A stretch of 64,000 bases of DNA from Zhongshania aliphaticivorans (GTDB lineage: Bacteria > Pseudomonadota > Gammaproteobacteria > Pseudomonadales > Spongiibacteraceae): the NCBI RefSeq assembly GCF_902705875.1, contig NZ_CACSIK010000001.1:1419994-1483993 (forward strand), written 5' to 3'. The position numbers and the translations under genes are program-made. The notes below the pieces were generated by a model. The model did not search any database and was not told the origin of the DNA. It saw nothing but the letters and a program-made list of their open reading frames with translations. This document shows positions 45,936 through 55,683 of the stretch, in pieces; positions within the stretch are counted from its first letter, which is position 1; every line of letters starts with the position of its first letter.

Positions 45936-46880
45936 ATGGATCAGTTTGTTGTAGCGGCATTATATAAATTTGTTAGCCTCCCTAATTACCATGATATGCG
46001 TGAGCCCTTGCTTGAGGTTTGCTTAAGTGCTGGTGTTAAAGGCACGTTATTACTGGCTAGTGAAGGCTTAAATGGCACAATTGCGGGATCTCGTGATGGT
46101 GTTGATTGTGTACTCGCGTATTTACGGAATGACGATCGCTTAACAGACCTGAGTCACAAAGAATCTTTTGATAATGAGCAACCTTTTTATCGTATGAAGG
46201 TAAAGCTCAAGAAAGAAATTGTCACCATGGGCGTTGAGGGCATAGACCCCAATGAAGTAGTGGGTAGTTATGTGAAGCCTGCTGATTGGAATGCCTTGAT
46301 TTCTGACCCCGATGTTTTATTAATTGATACTAGAAATGATTATGAAGTAGATATTGGGAGCTTCCGTGGTGCTGTTGATCCAAAAACCACGAGTTTTAGA
46401 GAGTTTCCAGAATACGTCCGAGCACATTACAAACCCCAGCAACATAAAAAAGTCGCGATGTTTTGCACAGGAGGTATTCGCTGTGAAAAGGCCTCAGCGT
46501 TTATGAAGCAGGAAGGCTTTGATGAGGTTTATCATCTCGAAGGCGGTATTCTAAAATATTTGGAAGAAGTACCTGAGCAAGAAAGTTTGTGGCAGGGAGA
46601 ATGCTTTGTTTTTGATAATAGAGTGTCGGTAACCCATGGTTTAGCGACGGGCCAGCATGATTTATGTCATGGTTGTCGTCGGCCCATAAATGACACTGAC
46701 AAGCAAAGTGAGTTTTATGAAGAGGGGGTGACATGCCCAGCTTGTTTTAATGTGATAACCGAGGATCAAAAGAAACGATTCCGCGACCGTCAGAAGCAGG
46801 TGGAGCTTGCACGTTTACGCAATGAGGAACATGTGGGCGCTCCACCGCCAGCACGTCAGCGCAAAGCGCGGGCGGACTAG
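45936..46880 (+). CDS. trhO: tRNA uridine-34 hydroxylase (rhodanese-domain)
   Basis: This ~314-residue YceA/TrhO-type protein performs oxygen-dependent ho5U34 formation in tRNA. It has an N-terminal acylphosphatase-like domain and a rhodanese domain with the active Cys in [16 protein letters not shown]-terminal zinc-type CxxC pair (LCHGC, CPAC) follows. The start at ATG 45936 is preferred over 45903. The spacing to bolA suggests an operon. Confidence 0.92.
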   Translation: MDQFVVAALYKFVSLPNYHDMREPLLEVCLSAGVKGTLLLASEGLNGTIAGSRDGVDCVLAYLRNDDRLTDLSHKESFDNEQPFYRMKVKLKKEIVTMGVEGIDPNEVVGSYVKPADWNALISDPDVLLIDTRNDYEVDIGSFRGAVDPKTTSFREFPEYVRAHYKPQQHKKVAMFCTGGIRCEKASAFMKQEGFDEVYHLEGGILKYLEEVPEQESLWQGECFVFDNRVSVTHGLATGQHDLCHGCRRPINDTDKQSEFYEEGVTCPACFNVITEDQKKRFRDRQKQVELARLRNEEHVGAPPPARQRKARAD

Positions 46881-47119
46881 CTATTTAAGCCCCACGTGCC
46901 TACCCAATAGAAATTAGAGCGCTGCCGGGGCTTATAGCCAGTGCCTTTTTTCGAATTCCCGTCACACTGGCCTCAGTTTTAACCTTATCCAGCGGTTATT
47001 TGCCGCGCTATCCATTTGAATTACTTTGATCCTTTTATAATTGATGTACTATGTCTGAAGACTCTTTCATGCAAATCACATGAAAAGGGTCAGGCTATTA
47101 CAATAAGAGGGTTTTTTGC

Positions 47120-48823
47120 ATGAAGCAGCTAGGCGTCTTAGATTCCGCATTTATCAATTTGGAGCACCCAAACACCCCACAACATGTGGGCGGTTTAGGT
47201 ATTTATGACCCTTCAACGGCGCCAGGTGGTTTTGTCCGGTTTAAGGGGGTAATCGCCAATTTTGAACGCCGTCTCTCAAAGCACACTATTTTTCGTTCTA
47301 GACTGCTCAAGGTGCCCGGAAATTTAGATCGGCCCTATTGGGTTGAAGATGCTAATTTTGATGTTGAATTCCATATCCGTCATATCGCACTTCCGCAACC
47401 CGGTGACTGGCGTCAGCTTTGTATCTTAGTAGCAAGGCTTCACGCACGGCCGCTGGATATGAATAGGCCGCTTTGGGAGGCCTATATTATTGAAGGTTTA
47501 GATAATATTCCTGGCGTTCCCAAAGGTGGCTTTGCGATTTATACCAAAATGCATCATTCCCTCGTGGACGGCGCCGGAGGATCTTCCATTATGTCGGTGA
47601 TCCATGACCTTGAACCTGACCCCTCAGCGGTGCCGCAAGGGCCTAGTGTTGTTAGCGTTGATGTTTCGCCAGGTGCTATGTATTTAGCGACAGCCTCAGC
47701 ACTGAATAACGTAAAAAATGGTGTTCGAATGCTCACAGGGGGCGCCGGCGTATTACGTGATTTAGGGAAAATGGCGATAGGTATGGCCCAAAAGAAAATA
47801 CCGCTTCCCTCCATTGCCTCACCACGGACGCGGTTTAATACACCTGTTGGGCCATATCGTGTTTTTGAGGCGGCGGAGTTTCCACTAAACGATGTGAAGT
47901 TTTTAAAGGACTTTGCAGGCGTTAAAATTAATGACGTGGTGCTTTGTATCGTTGCTGGTGGCTTGCGTCATTACTTGCGCCACCATGATGAGCTACCTGA
48001 TCAAAGTTTGTCGGTGTCTATCCCCCTAGATATGCGCACTCGACGTGGGATGACCAATGAAAACAATCAGATTGGCTCTGTTTTTGTCGATTTACACACC
48101 AATATTCATGATCCATTGGACAGATTAAAGGCAATTTATAGGAGTTCGCAAGAAGCTAAAGTTTACGGTGAAAATTCGCCCTTAGTTGATGTTTTAAAAT
48201 TGGCTGGTGTTATGTCGCCGGCAATAACGCGCCCCTTGGTGAATAGCTACTCAAATAATCAATGGACGCGGCATTTACCGCTTGGCATCAGTTCAGTGGT
48301 CTCCAATGTGGCTGGGCCGAATTTCCCACTTTATTCGGCCGGTGCTCAGATGGTGCGATATTACGGTTTGGGTTTATTAACGCCTGGGGTGGGCCTGTTT
48401 CATTTAATTTTTAGTTCCAATGGCATTATGACAATGTCAATTCTTGGTGATAGGGACGCTATGCCCGATCCTGCATTTTATCGAGAATGTATAGAAAAGG
48501 CATTTTCAGAATTATTGGCGGCGGTTAAGCCAGATGAAAATACAGAGAAAGTCCCAACTACCAAGGCCAATACTGTTAAGACAGTAAAGAAGAGAGAAGT
48601 AAAGCCAGCCCTCAACAAGGTTGACGAGGGGGGCGTTTCATCGCCTCGGCGTCGAGTGAAGCCAAGAGGGGTAACTCCGACTAAAAAGCCCGTCGCTAGG
48701 AAAGCAAAGAGTAAAACTACGGCTACGGCAGCTGGTAAATCGAAAGATCTCGGTACTATAGCTGAGCGCAAAGTGGTAAACATGAGTACCAAAGCAATAT
48801 CAGAAAATGCAAAATCTCAGTGA
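47120..48823 (+). CDS. WS/DGAT-type wax ester synthase / diacylglycerol acyltransferase with basic tail
   Basis: This 567-residue acyltransferase esterifies fatty alcohols or diacylglycerol with acyl-CoA for storage lipid. The catalytic HHSLVDG is at residues 145-151. The PLDMNRPLWE and NDVVLCIVAGGLRHYL motifs are characteristic. Most WS/DGATs are about 450-480 residues; here about 90 extra residues follow residue ~478, rich in Lys, Arg, Thr and Pro, with no globular motif. The tail looks like a basic DNA/RNA- or surface-binding extension. A AGAGGG site precedes the ATG. Confidence 0.9.
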   Translation: MKQLGVLDSAFINLEHPNTPQHVGGLGIYDPSTAPGGFVRFKGVIANFERRLSKHTIFRSRLLKVPGNLDRPYWVEDANFDVEFHIRHIALPQPGDWRQLCILVARLHARPLDMNRPLWEAYIIEGLDNIPGVPKGGFAIYTKMHHSLVDGAGGSSIMSVIHDLEPDPSAVPQGPSVVSVDVSPGAMYLATASALNNVKNGVRMLTGGAGVLRDLGKMAIGMAQKKIPLPSIASPRTRFNTPVGPYRVFEAAEFPLNDVKFLKDFAGVKINDVVLCIVAGGLRHYLRHHDELPDQSLSVSIPLDMRTRRGMTNENNQIGSVFVDLHTNIHDPLDRLKAIYRSSQEAKVYGENSPLVDVLKLAGVMSPAITRPLVNSYSNNQWTRHLPLGISSVVSNVAGPNFPLYSAGAQMVRYYGLGLLTPGVGLFHLIFSSNGIMTMSILGDRDAMPDPAFYRECIEKAFSELLAAVKPDENTEKVPTTKANTVKTVKKREVKPALNKVDEGGVSSPRRRVKPRGVTPTKKPVARKAKSKTTATAAGKSKDLGTIAERKVVNMSTKAISENAKSQ

Positions 48824-48875
48824 TGGCAATGCTAGTAGAATGATTCTCGCAGGCTTATAAGGATTGGGTGGTTTT

Positions 48876-49145
48876 TTAATAGCTGACCTGATTCCGCCCT
48901 TTATGCTTTGCAGTGTAAAGGGCGTTATCTGCTTGGGTAATGAGGAGTTCTGCGGTTGTTTTATCATTAATCTCAGAGGTTGCAGCGCCTGCGCTAACCG
49001 TAACACGGTCGGTAATAGGGCTGCTTGAATGAGGAATATACTGCTCGAATAAACTACGTATAACTCTGTTAGCGAGTTCTATGGTGGCAGCTCGGCCGCT
49101 ATCAAGTAAGAGAACAATGTACTCCTCGCCCCCGGTACACACCAC
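48876..49145 (-). pseudogene. Remnant of a GGDEF diguanylate cyclase
   Basis: The open frame holds an 89-residue C-terminal half of a GGDEF domain: it begins at the active-site loop (CTGGEEYIVLL, the GGDEF/GGEEF signature) and continues with ITDRVTVSAGAAT and ITQADNALYTAKHKGRNQV, the standard C-terminal block. Upstream, in frame, is a stop codon and no match to the N-terminal half or sensor domain. A true cyclase would need ~160 residues of GGDEF domain. I call it a decayed gene and not a functional short protein. Confidence 0.8.
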
Positions 49146-49217
49146 AACTATGAAAACCTCGACTTAGGCAGCTATAAGCTATCCTTAAGGTAACCGCAGA
49201 TGTTTTTGCCAGGTGTG

Positions 49218-50606
49218 TTATTTAATTGTGATATAACCCATCAGTCCGGTTTTCATATGCTCAATCACATGGCAATGAAACATCCATTTTCCCGGGTTGT
49301 CAGCAACGAAAGCGATTTTAGCGTGTTCATTTTTTTCTAATAGAATGGTGTCGGTGTGGAAGGGGGTAATATCTTTTTTATCGGATTCTAAGACGGTAAA
49401 TATTAAACCGTGTAAATGAATTGGATGGTGGTGTGGTGTCGCATTGTGTAACTCAAAGATGTAGCTTTTGCCAAGTTTAAGTATTGCTAGTGGATCGGGT
49501 AAGTCTTGATGGCTATGATCACTCCAGGCGCGGCGGTTGATCAACCAAAAATTGTGATCAACTTGTCCCTTTGTATTGCTGGGTGATAGCGCACCAGCCC
49601 ATTCAAAAGCGAAATTTAATGTTTTAGCTGATAACAGGTCTGGCGCCGGGACGGGGTTGAGGGGGAGGGCTGGAATCCCCATTTTTACTTTACTCGTCTT
49701 TGTTGGTGGGACGGTTTTTAATCGACAGATTTCTAGGCCAAAGCGGCCTTTCATATCAAATATAGGTATTTCTGCGCCAATCTCGTTTGGGCTAATGTAG
49801 CCAAGGTCTAGACGCATGCCTGCACCTGTAGGATGAGAGTCGAGGGCGATTGGCACGGCAATAGGGTTGCCGTCAATCGCAATAATTTGAGCACTTTCAT
49901 TTCGCATACTTAGATTAAAAACACGGGTGTTGTCCATGTTTAGAATGCGTAGCCTTAGTCGTTCACCAGCGGGAACATCAATTGTTGGCTTAAGTTGGCC
50001 GTTAACAGTAGCGATTGTACCTAAGGTGCCGTCGCGGAATGCTTCTCGTGGTATGGAGAGCGGTAAGTAGCTGCCGTCCTTGTTAAGACGCCAATCTTTC
50101 AAACCAATGATGACGTCGTGATAATCCTGCGGGATTGTTTCCTCTACGATCAATGCACCAACCAGCCCTTTACCTAATTGTTCAACGCTATTCATGTGGG
50201 GGTGGTACCAGAATGTGCCGGCATCCGGACACGTGAATTCATATAAAAAAGTACCGCCAGCGGGAACGGGTGCTTGGGTTAGATGGGGAACACCATCCAT
50301 ATTGTTTTCAATGCGTATGCCATGCCAATGTATGGTAGTGGGCTCGTTAAGTTTGTTAATAAACATAACTCGCAGAGTTTGCCCCTGTTTTGCACGAATA
50401 AGTGGGGCGGGGAATTGGCCATTAAAGCCAAGAATGTCACTGTCGCCGTTTGGCGCGATACGCGCTTTAGCGGGCTCTGCGGTTAATATATAGTCGTATT
50501 CCGCTCTGCCGGCGTTTTCGCCTGAGCTCATTGCAAGTGTCAATATTGGCAGATTGGCTCCAGCAAGGCTTACCGCCGCTGTTTTTAACAAGGTCCTGCG
50601 TTTCAT
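49218..50606 (-). CDS. Multicopper oxidase with Tat signal, probable ferroxidase
   Basis: This 462-residue three-cupredoxin oxidase has an N-terminal KRRTLLKTAA twin-arginine signal. The copper-ligand motifs appear in order: TIHWHGIRI, FWYHPHM, HPIHLHG and HCHVIEHMKTGL at the C-terminus (C445, H446, H450). The axial residue of the type-1 copper site is Leu455, where CueO has Met, suggesting a higher potential. It lies last in the Fur-linked gene group, so a periplasmic role oxidising Fe2+ to Fe3+ for uptake is likely; copper detoxification is the alternative. Confidence 0.9.
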   Translation of the reverse strand: MKRRTLLKTAAVSLAGANLPILTLAMSSGENAGRAEYDYILTAEPAKARIAPNGDSDILGFNGQFPAPLIRAKQGQTLRVMFINKLNEPTTIHWHGIRIENNMDGVPHLTQAPVPAGGTFLYEFTCPDAGTFWYHPHMNSVEQLGKGLVGALIVEETIPQDYHDVIIGLKDWRLNKDGSYLPLSIPREAFRDGTLGTIATVNGQLKPTIDVPAGERLRLRILNMDNTRVFNLSMRNESAQIIAIDGNPIAVPIALDSHPTGAGMRLDLGYISPNEIGAEIPIFDMKGRFGLEICRLKTVPPTKTSKVKMGIPALPLNPVPAPDLLSAKTLNFAFEWAGALSPSNTKGQVDHNFWLINRRAWSDHSHQDLPDPLAILKLGKSYIFELHNATPHHHPIHLHGLIFTVLESDKKDITPFHTDTILLEKNEHAKIAFVADNPGKWMFHCHVIEHMKTGLMGYITIK

Positions 50607-50638
50607 CTTGTCTCCGGTGCGGTGATTAAGCTAATTAC

Positions 50639-51748
50639 TTATACGCGTAATGTGAGATGGTTGTCCCAGTGTGTACCGGCGCGATAGGCAAGCTGTTTGA
50701 GTGCGTTGGTGCCGGGTGTGAGGGCAAGTAATTGACCATTGCCATTGCTTAGAATGAATTGTTGGTAGGCAGCATCATACACGGCACCGGCTACGTCACG
50801 AAGCGTCCAGACTTGATGCAAAGACTGTTTTTGGATATTCCATAAACAAACTACATTGTCTCGGGGGCAGGTAGTGACGGCCCATGCGCCTTCGCTATCA
50901 ATACACACACTGGCGATATAATCTTTTTTAAACTGTAGGGGTAGCTCGGCGGTATCCATGGCGACTAAAGGCTGGCCACGTCGGTGGCTGAATACGAGGG
51001 CATTGTTTGATGGTAGTGGCCCTTGGAATTGGGCTCCGACAATGACGGTGCCATCAGGACTAACATCCAAATGGCGGAGACTGAGCTGATAGTGTGGTGC
51101 CGATATTTTCTCGATAACTTTTTGATCGCTCAAATTAATATAATGTAGAGCCGAAGCAAGGCTGTCTGGGTTGAGGGTTTCACGCTCGCTTGAGGGCAGG
51201 GTTTTGATACCGCCGATGGCAACCACCAAGGTGTCACCATCAGGCATAAGCGCTAGTTCATGGGGGCCGATACCTTCGCAATCAATATGGCCAAGGCAGT
51301 GGTAGTCGTTGTCGCATTGGTAAATTCCAATACTGCCCGTTCCGTCGTTTGCGACATTATTTTCAGTGGTATAGAGGTAGTGACCGTCTTTACTGATGCA
51401 GCCATGTCCATAGTAGTGGAAACCTTTTTCACTCTTTATGGTGTGCAGTAAAGCGCCGTTATCAGCGTCAATAATGTATAGCTCTCTGCCTGGGCGTCGG
51501 GAAAAAAAGACCAGTTCGTTACGTTGGCGGTGGTAGACGCTATCATGGCCGCGATGCGGAATAGCTTGAGAATACTCCCAATGGTTTTGCTTCCACACCC
51601 CAATGTGATTTCCGCTAGCGTCTGTCGCGGCACTAATAATAGGGCTGAACTCATTTTTGTCTTGTGCCTGAGCTCCAGTCGTTGACTTAAGTATAAGCGG
51701 TGCCGATAACAGTGCGGCGCTGCGAAATATAAATTGACGTCGATGCAT
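50639..51748 (-). CDS. DUF1513-family exported protein
   Basis: This 369-residue protein has an N-terminal HRRQFIFRSAALL twin-arginine-like signal. The mature part is beta-propeller-like, with repeats of the ...DxDTLVVAIGG... type and DVSPDGTVIVGAQ. DUF1513 proteins are encoded beside imelysin and DUF1111 genes in published descriptions of such loci. Function is unknown; binding an envelope iron or haem intermediate is inference. It follows the second imelysin gene by 29 bases. Confidence 0.85.
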   Translation of the reverse strand: MHRRQFIFRSAALLSAPLILKSTTGAQAQDKNEFSPIISAATDASGNHIGVWKQNHWEYSQAIPHRGHDSVYHRQRNELVFFSRRPGRELYIIDADNGALLHTIKSEKGFHYYGHGCISKDGHYLYTTENNVANDGTGSIGIYQCDNDYHCLGHIDCEGIGPHELALMPDGDTLVVAIGGIKTLPSSERETLNPDSLASALHYINLSDQKVIEKISAPHYQLSLRHLDVSPDGTVIVGAQFQGPLPSNNALVFSHRRGQPLVAMDTAELPLQFKKDYIASVCIDSEGAWAVTTCPRDNVVCLWNIQKQSLHQVWTLRDVAGAVYDAAYQQFILSNGNGQLLALTPGTNALKQLAYRAGTHWDNHLTLRV

Positions 51749-51777
51749 AGCTATACCCTCGCTAAAGTTGTGAATAC

Positions 51778-52929
51778 TTAATCCCCATCCTTAGAATTAA
51801 ACCCAAGGCTAACACCTAGGGCAGCGGGTAATTCGTTTCGGAGTAAGGCAAGTAATTTAGCTAATTCATTATGAAGGGTTAGTAGTGATGGGCGTTGTTC
51901 AGGAATATTGGCAATACTGAATAAACTATTATCTATGGCCGATGCAGCCGCGATGCTTTTTTCAAAGCCTTGTTTGATTTTCTCACTCAGCGGACCTTGT
52001 TGTTTCGCTTCGTTTAAATAATCGTCAATACCATAAGCCTCGCCGCCATTAAAAATATGTTCGAGTGTTTTCAAATTAATGATGATCGCTTCTTTTGAGT
52101 ATTGGCTGCGCCACCATTCAAGTTGATAAATTTGGGTTTGTGGCGCTCTAGATTGAGTGTTATTGCTGGTAGTGATGGCTAGCGGGTTTTCAAGTTTATC
52201 GCGCTTTATTAACTCTATTCCCGAAACTAGGGTGTCGAGTAAATAGGCAATGGCAACATTGTCGTCTGGGAACTCAGGGTTTTTCTCACCGGTTGAGGTA
52301 AATGTGGCAAGGTAGTTGCCACCTTCTGCGTGCCAGTCGTTGTAAAGGCCGTTGGCAACAGCTTGAAGGTGTGAGGTGACCGCTACCAGTAATTCACAGC
52401 GTCGCTGACCTTGTGGCTCACTATAGCGAGTTTGTTGGCCGGCTTTGCTATCAAATAAGAGATATTCCAATGACGACAGCCCCTGTACGACGACGCTAGC
52501 ATCATCCACACGCTCAAGCGTTAGTGGCTCTTCAGTTTTTAATAATGCCTCAACTTTTCTTGCGATTAGGTTTTTCTTATCTGGCCAAAACTGTATTTTC
52601 CACGCCTGATTGTCGATCATCAGTGGTCCAAATTGGATGTTTTGTACGGCTGACCATCGCTCGGTAGTTGATTTCCAATGGGACTGTAGTTGCTCGTATT
52701 TGCTATTGTCGTTGGGTGCCTGGCAGAAGGTTTCTGCCGCTGTTGCAAGGGACTGGCTCGCTAGGCTTAATGATTGGTAGTTATCGACAATACCGCTGGC
52801 TGTGGCGTCTAGTAGTATCTTGGAGCTTGGAGGGGGGCTGCAGGCTGCAACGGCGATTATGCTGAGGCCTGCCATTACTGCACGTTTACTTGGTTTACTT
52901 AAAAGTAAGTTCATCGCTGAAAAGATCAT
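51778..52929 (-). CDS. Imelysin-family lipoprotein (second paralogue)
   Basis: This 383-residue protein has a lipobox ending in C30 (AVAAC) preceded by a signal segment, so it should be lipid-anchored. It is the imelysin (peptidase M75) fold, all-helical, with WKSTTERWSAVQNIQFGP. The family GxHxxE metal motif is altered to GLSSLE (residues 149-154): the His is Ser151. The start ATG overlaps the stop codon of the DUF1111 gene upstream (its last base is shared), indicating coupling. It pairs with the canonical imelysin at 54351-55619. Confidence 0.86.
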   Translation of the reverse strand: MIFSAMNLLLSKPSKRAVMAGLSIIAVAACSPPPSSKILLDATASGIVDNYQSLSLASQSLATAAETFCQAPNDNSKYEQLQSHWKSTTERWSAVQNIQFGPLMIDNQAWKIQFWPDKKNLIARKVEALLKTEEPLTLERVDDASVVVQGLSSLEYLLFDSKAGQQTRYSEPQGQRRCELLVAVTSHLQAVANGLYNDWHAEGGNYLATFTSTGEKNPEFPDDNVAIAYLLDTLVSGIELIKRDKLENPLAITTSNNTQSRAPQTQIYQLEWWRSQYSKEAIIINLKTLEHIFNGGEAYGIDDYLNEAKQQGPLSEKIKQGFEKSIAAASAIDNSLFSIANIPEQRPSLLTLHNELAKLLALLRNELPAALGVSLGFNSKDGD

Positions 52930-54347
52930 TAAAGAGCCTTAAGAAAATGTAAGAGGGCGGTAAGGTCAGCCTGTGAAAGTTGCGTAAAGCGCAGTCTACT
53001 CTGTTCTGCTTCGCCTGCATGCCAGAGTATGGCTTCGCTGATAGAGCGAGCGCGGCCATCGTGGAGTAAACGGGTATTGTCAGGATTTTCTGTCCGCATG
53101 CCAAGCCCCCAGAGCGGTGCAGTACGCCATTCATTGCCTGGGGTGTGATCACTGGGATGCGAGTCGGCAAGCGCGGCGCCCATATCATGCAAAAGTAAGT
53201 CACTAAAAGGATATATGGCTTCGTTTACATCATGTTGGGTGAGCGAGGCCTGCCCATGTTCCGTTTCGATAAAATTAGCTTTGGAGGGGCCTATATTAAA
53301 CGTGGGTATATGGCATCCGGCGCAGCCTAGTTTATTGAAAACAACACTCCCTTGTTGACTTAAATCGTCGTGACTAGCCGCTGGTACAGCCAGATTGGCG
53401 ATGTAATTTGTCACTGCCAAAAGGAGTTTGTCACTGATATCCAGTTCTGCGGTGTTCTTGGTTTCTTGTGATGGCTGTTTGGGGTGTAGCGAAGAAGTGA
53501 TTCCCATGTCTTCAAAAAAAGCGAGGGCAACTTGCTGGTGCAAACTAGTTTGACTGGCTTTCCAGCCAAATCGTCCCAGGCGTTTATGATTGCTGGTCTT
53601 ACTTTGGCGTAAATTGGCTTGTCCAGAGATACCGTCTTTATTGCGATCATTCGGGTCGCTATTCGCCAAAATGTCAGCATCGCTGATACGATCTAATAAG
53701 CCCATGCCTATCAATGCTGGAGCAAGTCTGGCTGATACGGGTATATGCGGCATACCTGCAATAAAAAATTGCCGTTGAGACAATTGATACTGCTTGTTAG
53801 CGATTGATAACCTGCTGTTTTTTGTTTGCCAATCTATTTGACCTTCTGGCTCCACTCCGAAGACGGCCCTATCTTGCAATTGCTCGCCAAATTTTTGGGG
53901 AGTCGACTCTAGTCGTAATATAAGCCCGTTGCCGTTAGGTGGAAGTTGTCCTTGGCCATTGTGTTTGTGACAGCTTGTACAGCTATTGGCGTTAAAAAGC
54001 GGACCGAGGCCATCTCTGGCGGTTGTTGTTGCTGGTGAAGTTATCCAGGCTTGTTTTGCAAAGCTTTTACCCACGGCCCACTCTAGTTGTTGTTCCAATG
54101 TGAGCAGAGGTTGAGGGCGTTCTAAACTTTGTCTGCCTCGGTTTGAAATAGTGTAACGCCCACCTTGGTCATTACTTAAGGGGTGGAGAGTAGAGCTCTT
54201 AATGCTGGGTGTTACGGTGGGGCTAGCATCTTCCATGCGAGGCGTTTTTTCAGCACAAGCCGTGCCGGTCAGGGCGATGAAAGAAAGGATAAGTAAGTTA
54301 CATCGCCTTTTTATCTGACCGTTGTTGTTTGTGCGGTTCAGGAACAA
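52929..54347 (-). CDS. Di-haem c-type cytochrome / thiol oxidoreductase, DUF1111 family lipoprotein
   Basis: This 472-residue protein has a lipobox-like TGTAC ending at C31. Two CxxCH haem-binding motifs are present (CTSCH at 123-127, CAGCH at 342-346). The DUF1111 signature segments LGPLFNANSC and the C-terminal TAPLWGLG with LHDGRARSISEAILWHAGEA are present. It is encoded between two imelysin genes, an arrangement described for bacterial iron-uptake loci. A periplasmic electron-transfer role in iron reduction or oxidation is inferred. Only 3 bases separate it from the first imelysin gene. Confidence 0.88.
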   Translation of the reverse strand: MFLNRTNNNGQIKRRCNLLILSFIALTGTACAEKTPRMEDASPTVTPSIKSSTLHPLSNDQGGRYTISNRGRQSLERPQPLLTLEQQLEWAVGKSFAKQAWITSPATTTARDGLGPLFNANSCTSCHKHNGQGQLPPNGNGLILRLESTPQKFGEQLQDRAVFGVEPEGQIDWQTKNSRLSIANKQYQLSQRQFFIAGMPHIPVSARLAPALIGMGLLDRISDADILANSDPNDRNKDGISGQANLRQSKTSNHKRLGRFGWKASQTSLHQQVALAFFEDMGITSSLHPKQPSQETKNTAELDISDKLLLAVTNYIANLAVPAASHDDLSQQGSVVFNKLGCAGCHIPTFNIGPSKANFIETEHGQASLTQHDVNEAIYPFSDLLLHDMGAALADSHPSDHTPGNEWRTAPLWGLGMRTENPDNTRLLHDGRARSISEAILWHAGEAEQSRLRFTQLSQADLTALLHFLKAL

Positions 54348-54350
54348 GTA

Positions 54351-55619
54351 TTAAATTCCGGTTGCGGTCGGATCAATGCCGATGGCAGCTGAGGCCTGCT
54401 CGATAGCGCGGGTTTGGCTTACTAACGCATCAAGAATATTACTTAAAATTTCTTCGCCGCGTTTATTACCTTCGGCAATCATCATGTCAAATTTCATGGG
54501 CTTGTCTTTGGCTTCAGCTGCATTGCTTAATACCGTAAGTGCTGTCATTGTTTTGTTCAGTGCTTGTTGTGTCTCTTTATCCGCATCAATATTTGCCTTG
54601 GCAACTAAGCTACTGAGCGATGGACCAGACAAGGTGGAGCCATCTAGACGACGATACTTTCCAAGATAGATGTTTTGAATACCTAAACCATTGTAATAAT
54701 GTGACCAGTGGGTGTTATCACTAAAGCAGTCGTGCTCATCCTCGGTGGAGTTGGCTTCTAGCGATACTTTTATGCGCTCGCCACCAAGCTCTCCTAGAGA
54801 TAATGAGCCTAGGCCGTATAACATTCGCGCTAGAACGATATCGTTGTCCATGGCGAGTAACTCACTACGATAATTATCTTCAATATCCGCAGCCCATTGT
54901 GTGCTCATACCTTGAAGATCTTCGACTAACATCGTGGTTGCGGTGAGAAGATAGGCAGCGCGGCGATTACAATTACCATGCGTGCATTGCTCGGAGTCTA
55001 GGTAATCAGTGTAGGGGCGTTCTCCTGCGCCGATATTGTGGCCATTAAGGTCCTGTCCCCAGAGTAAAAATTCAATGGCATGGTAGCCGGTGGTGACATT
55101 GGCAGCGGAACCGCCTAGTTCGTGCAAGCTGCGCAGTAATTCGGCATTGATCTGGCTGGCATCAATGACTTCGCCACCAAGGGTGATTGTTTCGTTGGCA
55201 ATAATATTTAGCTCTGCGCCAATATTGCCTAGGGCAAAGAAATAATCGTCGCTAACATAATCAATTAAGCCTTCATCGAGTGGCCAGCTATTTAACTGAC
55301 CTTCCCAATCGTCAACGATGGGGTTACCAAAACGAAATGCCTCACTTTGCTGGTAGGCTTTACGCGCCGTTTTCCATGCGGTTTTTGCTGCGTTAAGGGT
55401 GTTTTGGCTTGGTGAATTTACCAAGGCTTCGATGCTTGTTTTTAAGGCTATGGCACTTAATTCTGCGTCGCTGTATATCGCGTAAGCCATATTCGTATAG
55501 TGAACCGCGACGGCATGCTTATCGTTGTTGTCTATTGGTTGAGGTGTTGCTGCATAGACACTAAAGGTCAGTGTCATTGCATAGAAAACACATAGAATTT
55601 GCCGTAACAGGATTAACAT
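54351..55619 (-). CDS. Imelysin-family protein (canonical)
   Basis: This 422-residue helical protein has a signal peptide (about 1-23, ATPQ junction) and an imelysin (M75/ICMP) domain. The GxHxxE motif is intact as G178-Y-H-A-I-E183, and the RFGNPIVDDWEGQLNSWPLDEGLIDY segment is typical. Imelysin-like proteins bind metal and have been placed in bacterial iron uptake by structure and genome context. It is the first gene of the five-gene group, 60-80 bases after a Fur-box-like sequence, so iron-repressed expression is likely. Confidence 0.92.
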   Translation of the reverse strand: MLILLRQILCVFYAMTLTFSVYAATPQPIDNNDKHAVAVHYTNMAYAIYSDAELSAIALKTSIEALVNSPSQNTLNAAKTAWKTARKAYQQSEAFRFGNPIVDDWEGQLNSWPLDEGLIDYVSDDYFFALGNIGAELNIIANETITLGGEVIDASQINAELLRSLHELGGSAANVTTGYHAIEFLLWGQDLNGHNIGAGERPYTDYLDSEQCTHGNCNRRAAYLLTATTMLVEDLQGMSTQWAADIEDNYRSELLAMDNDIVLARMLYGLGSLSLGELGGERIKVSLEANSTEDEHDCFSDNTHWSHYYNGLGIQNIYLGKYRRLDGSTLSGPSLSSLVAKANIDADKETQQALNKTMTALTVLSNAAEAKDKPMKFDMMIAEGNKRGEEILSNILDALVSQTRAIEQASAAIGIDPTATGI

Positions 55620-55683
55620 GGAAAATCTCCGCGGATGGGTAACAATGCGGGCATAATGCCGAGCTAGACATTCTACCCGTTAT

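Noticed and set aside
46881..47119. Possible promoter or structured RNA between trhO and WS/DGAT
   Set aside because: Candidate -10 and -35 hexamers have poor spacing, and no stable hairpin is evident.
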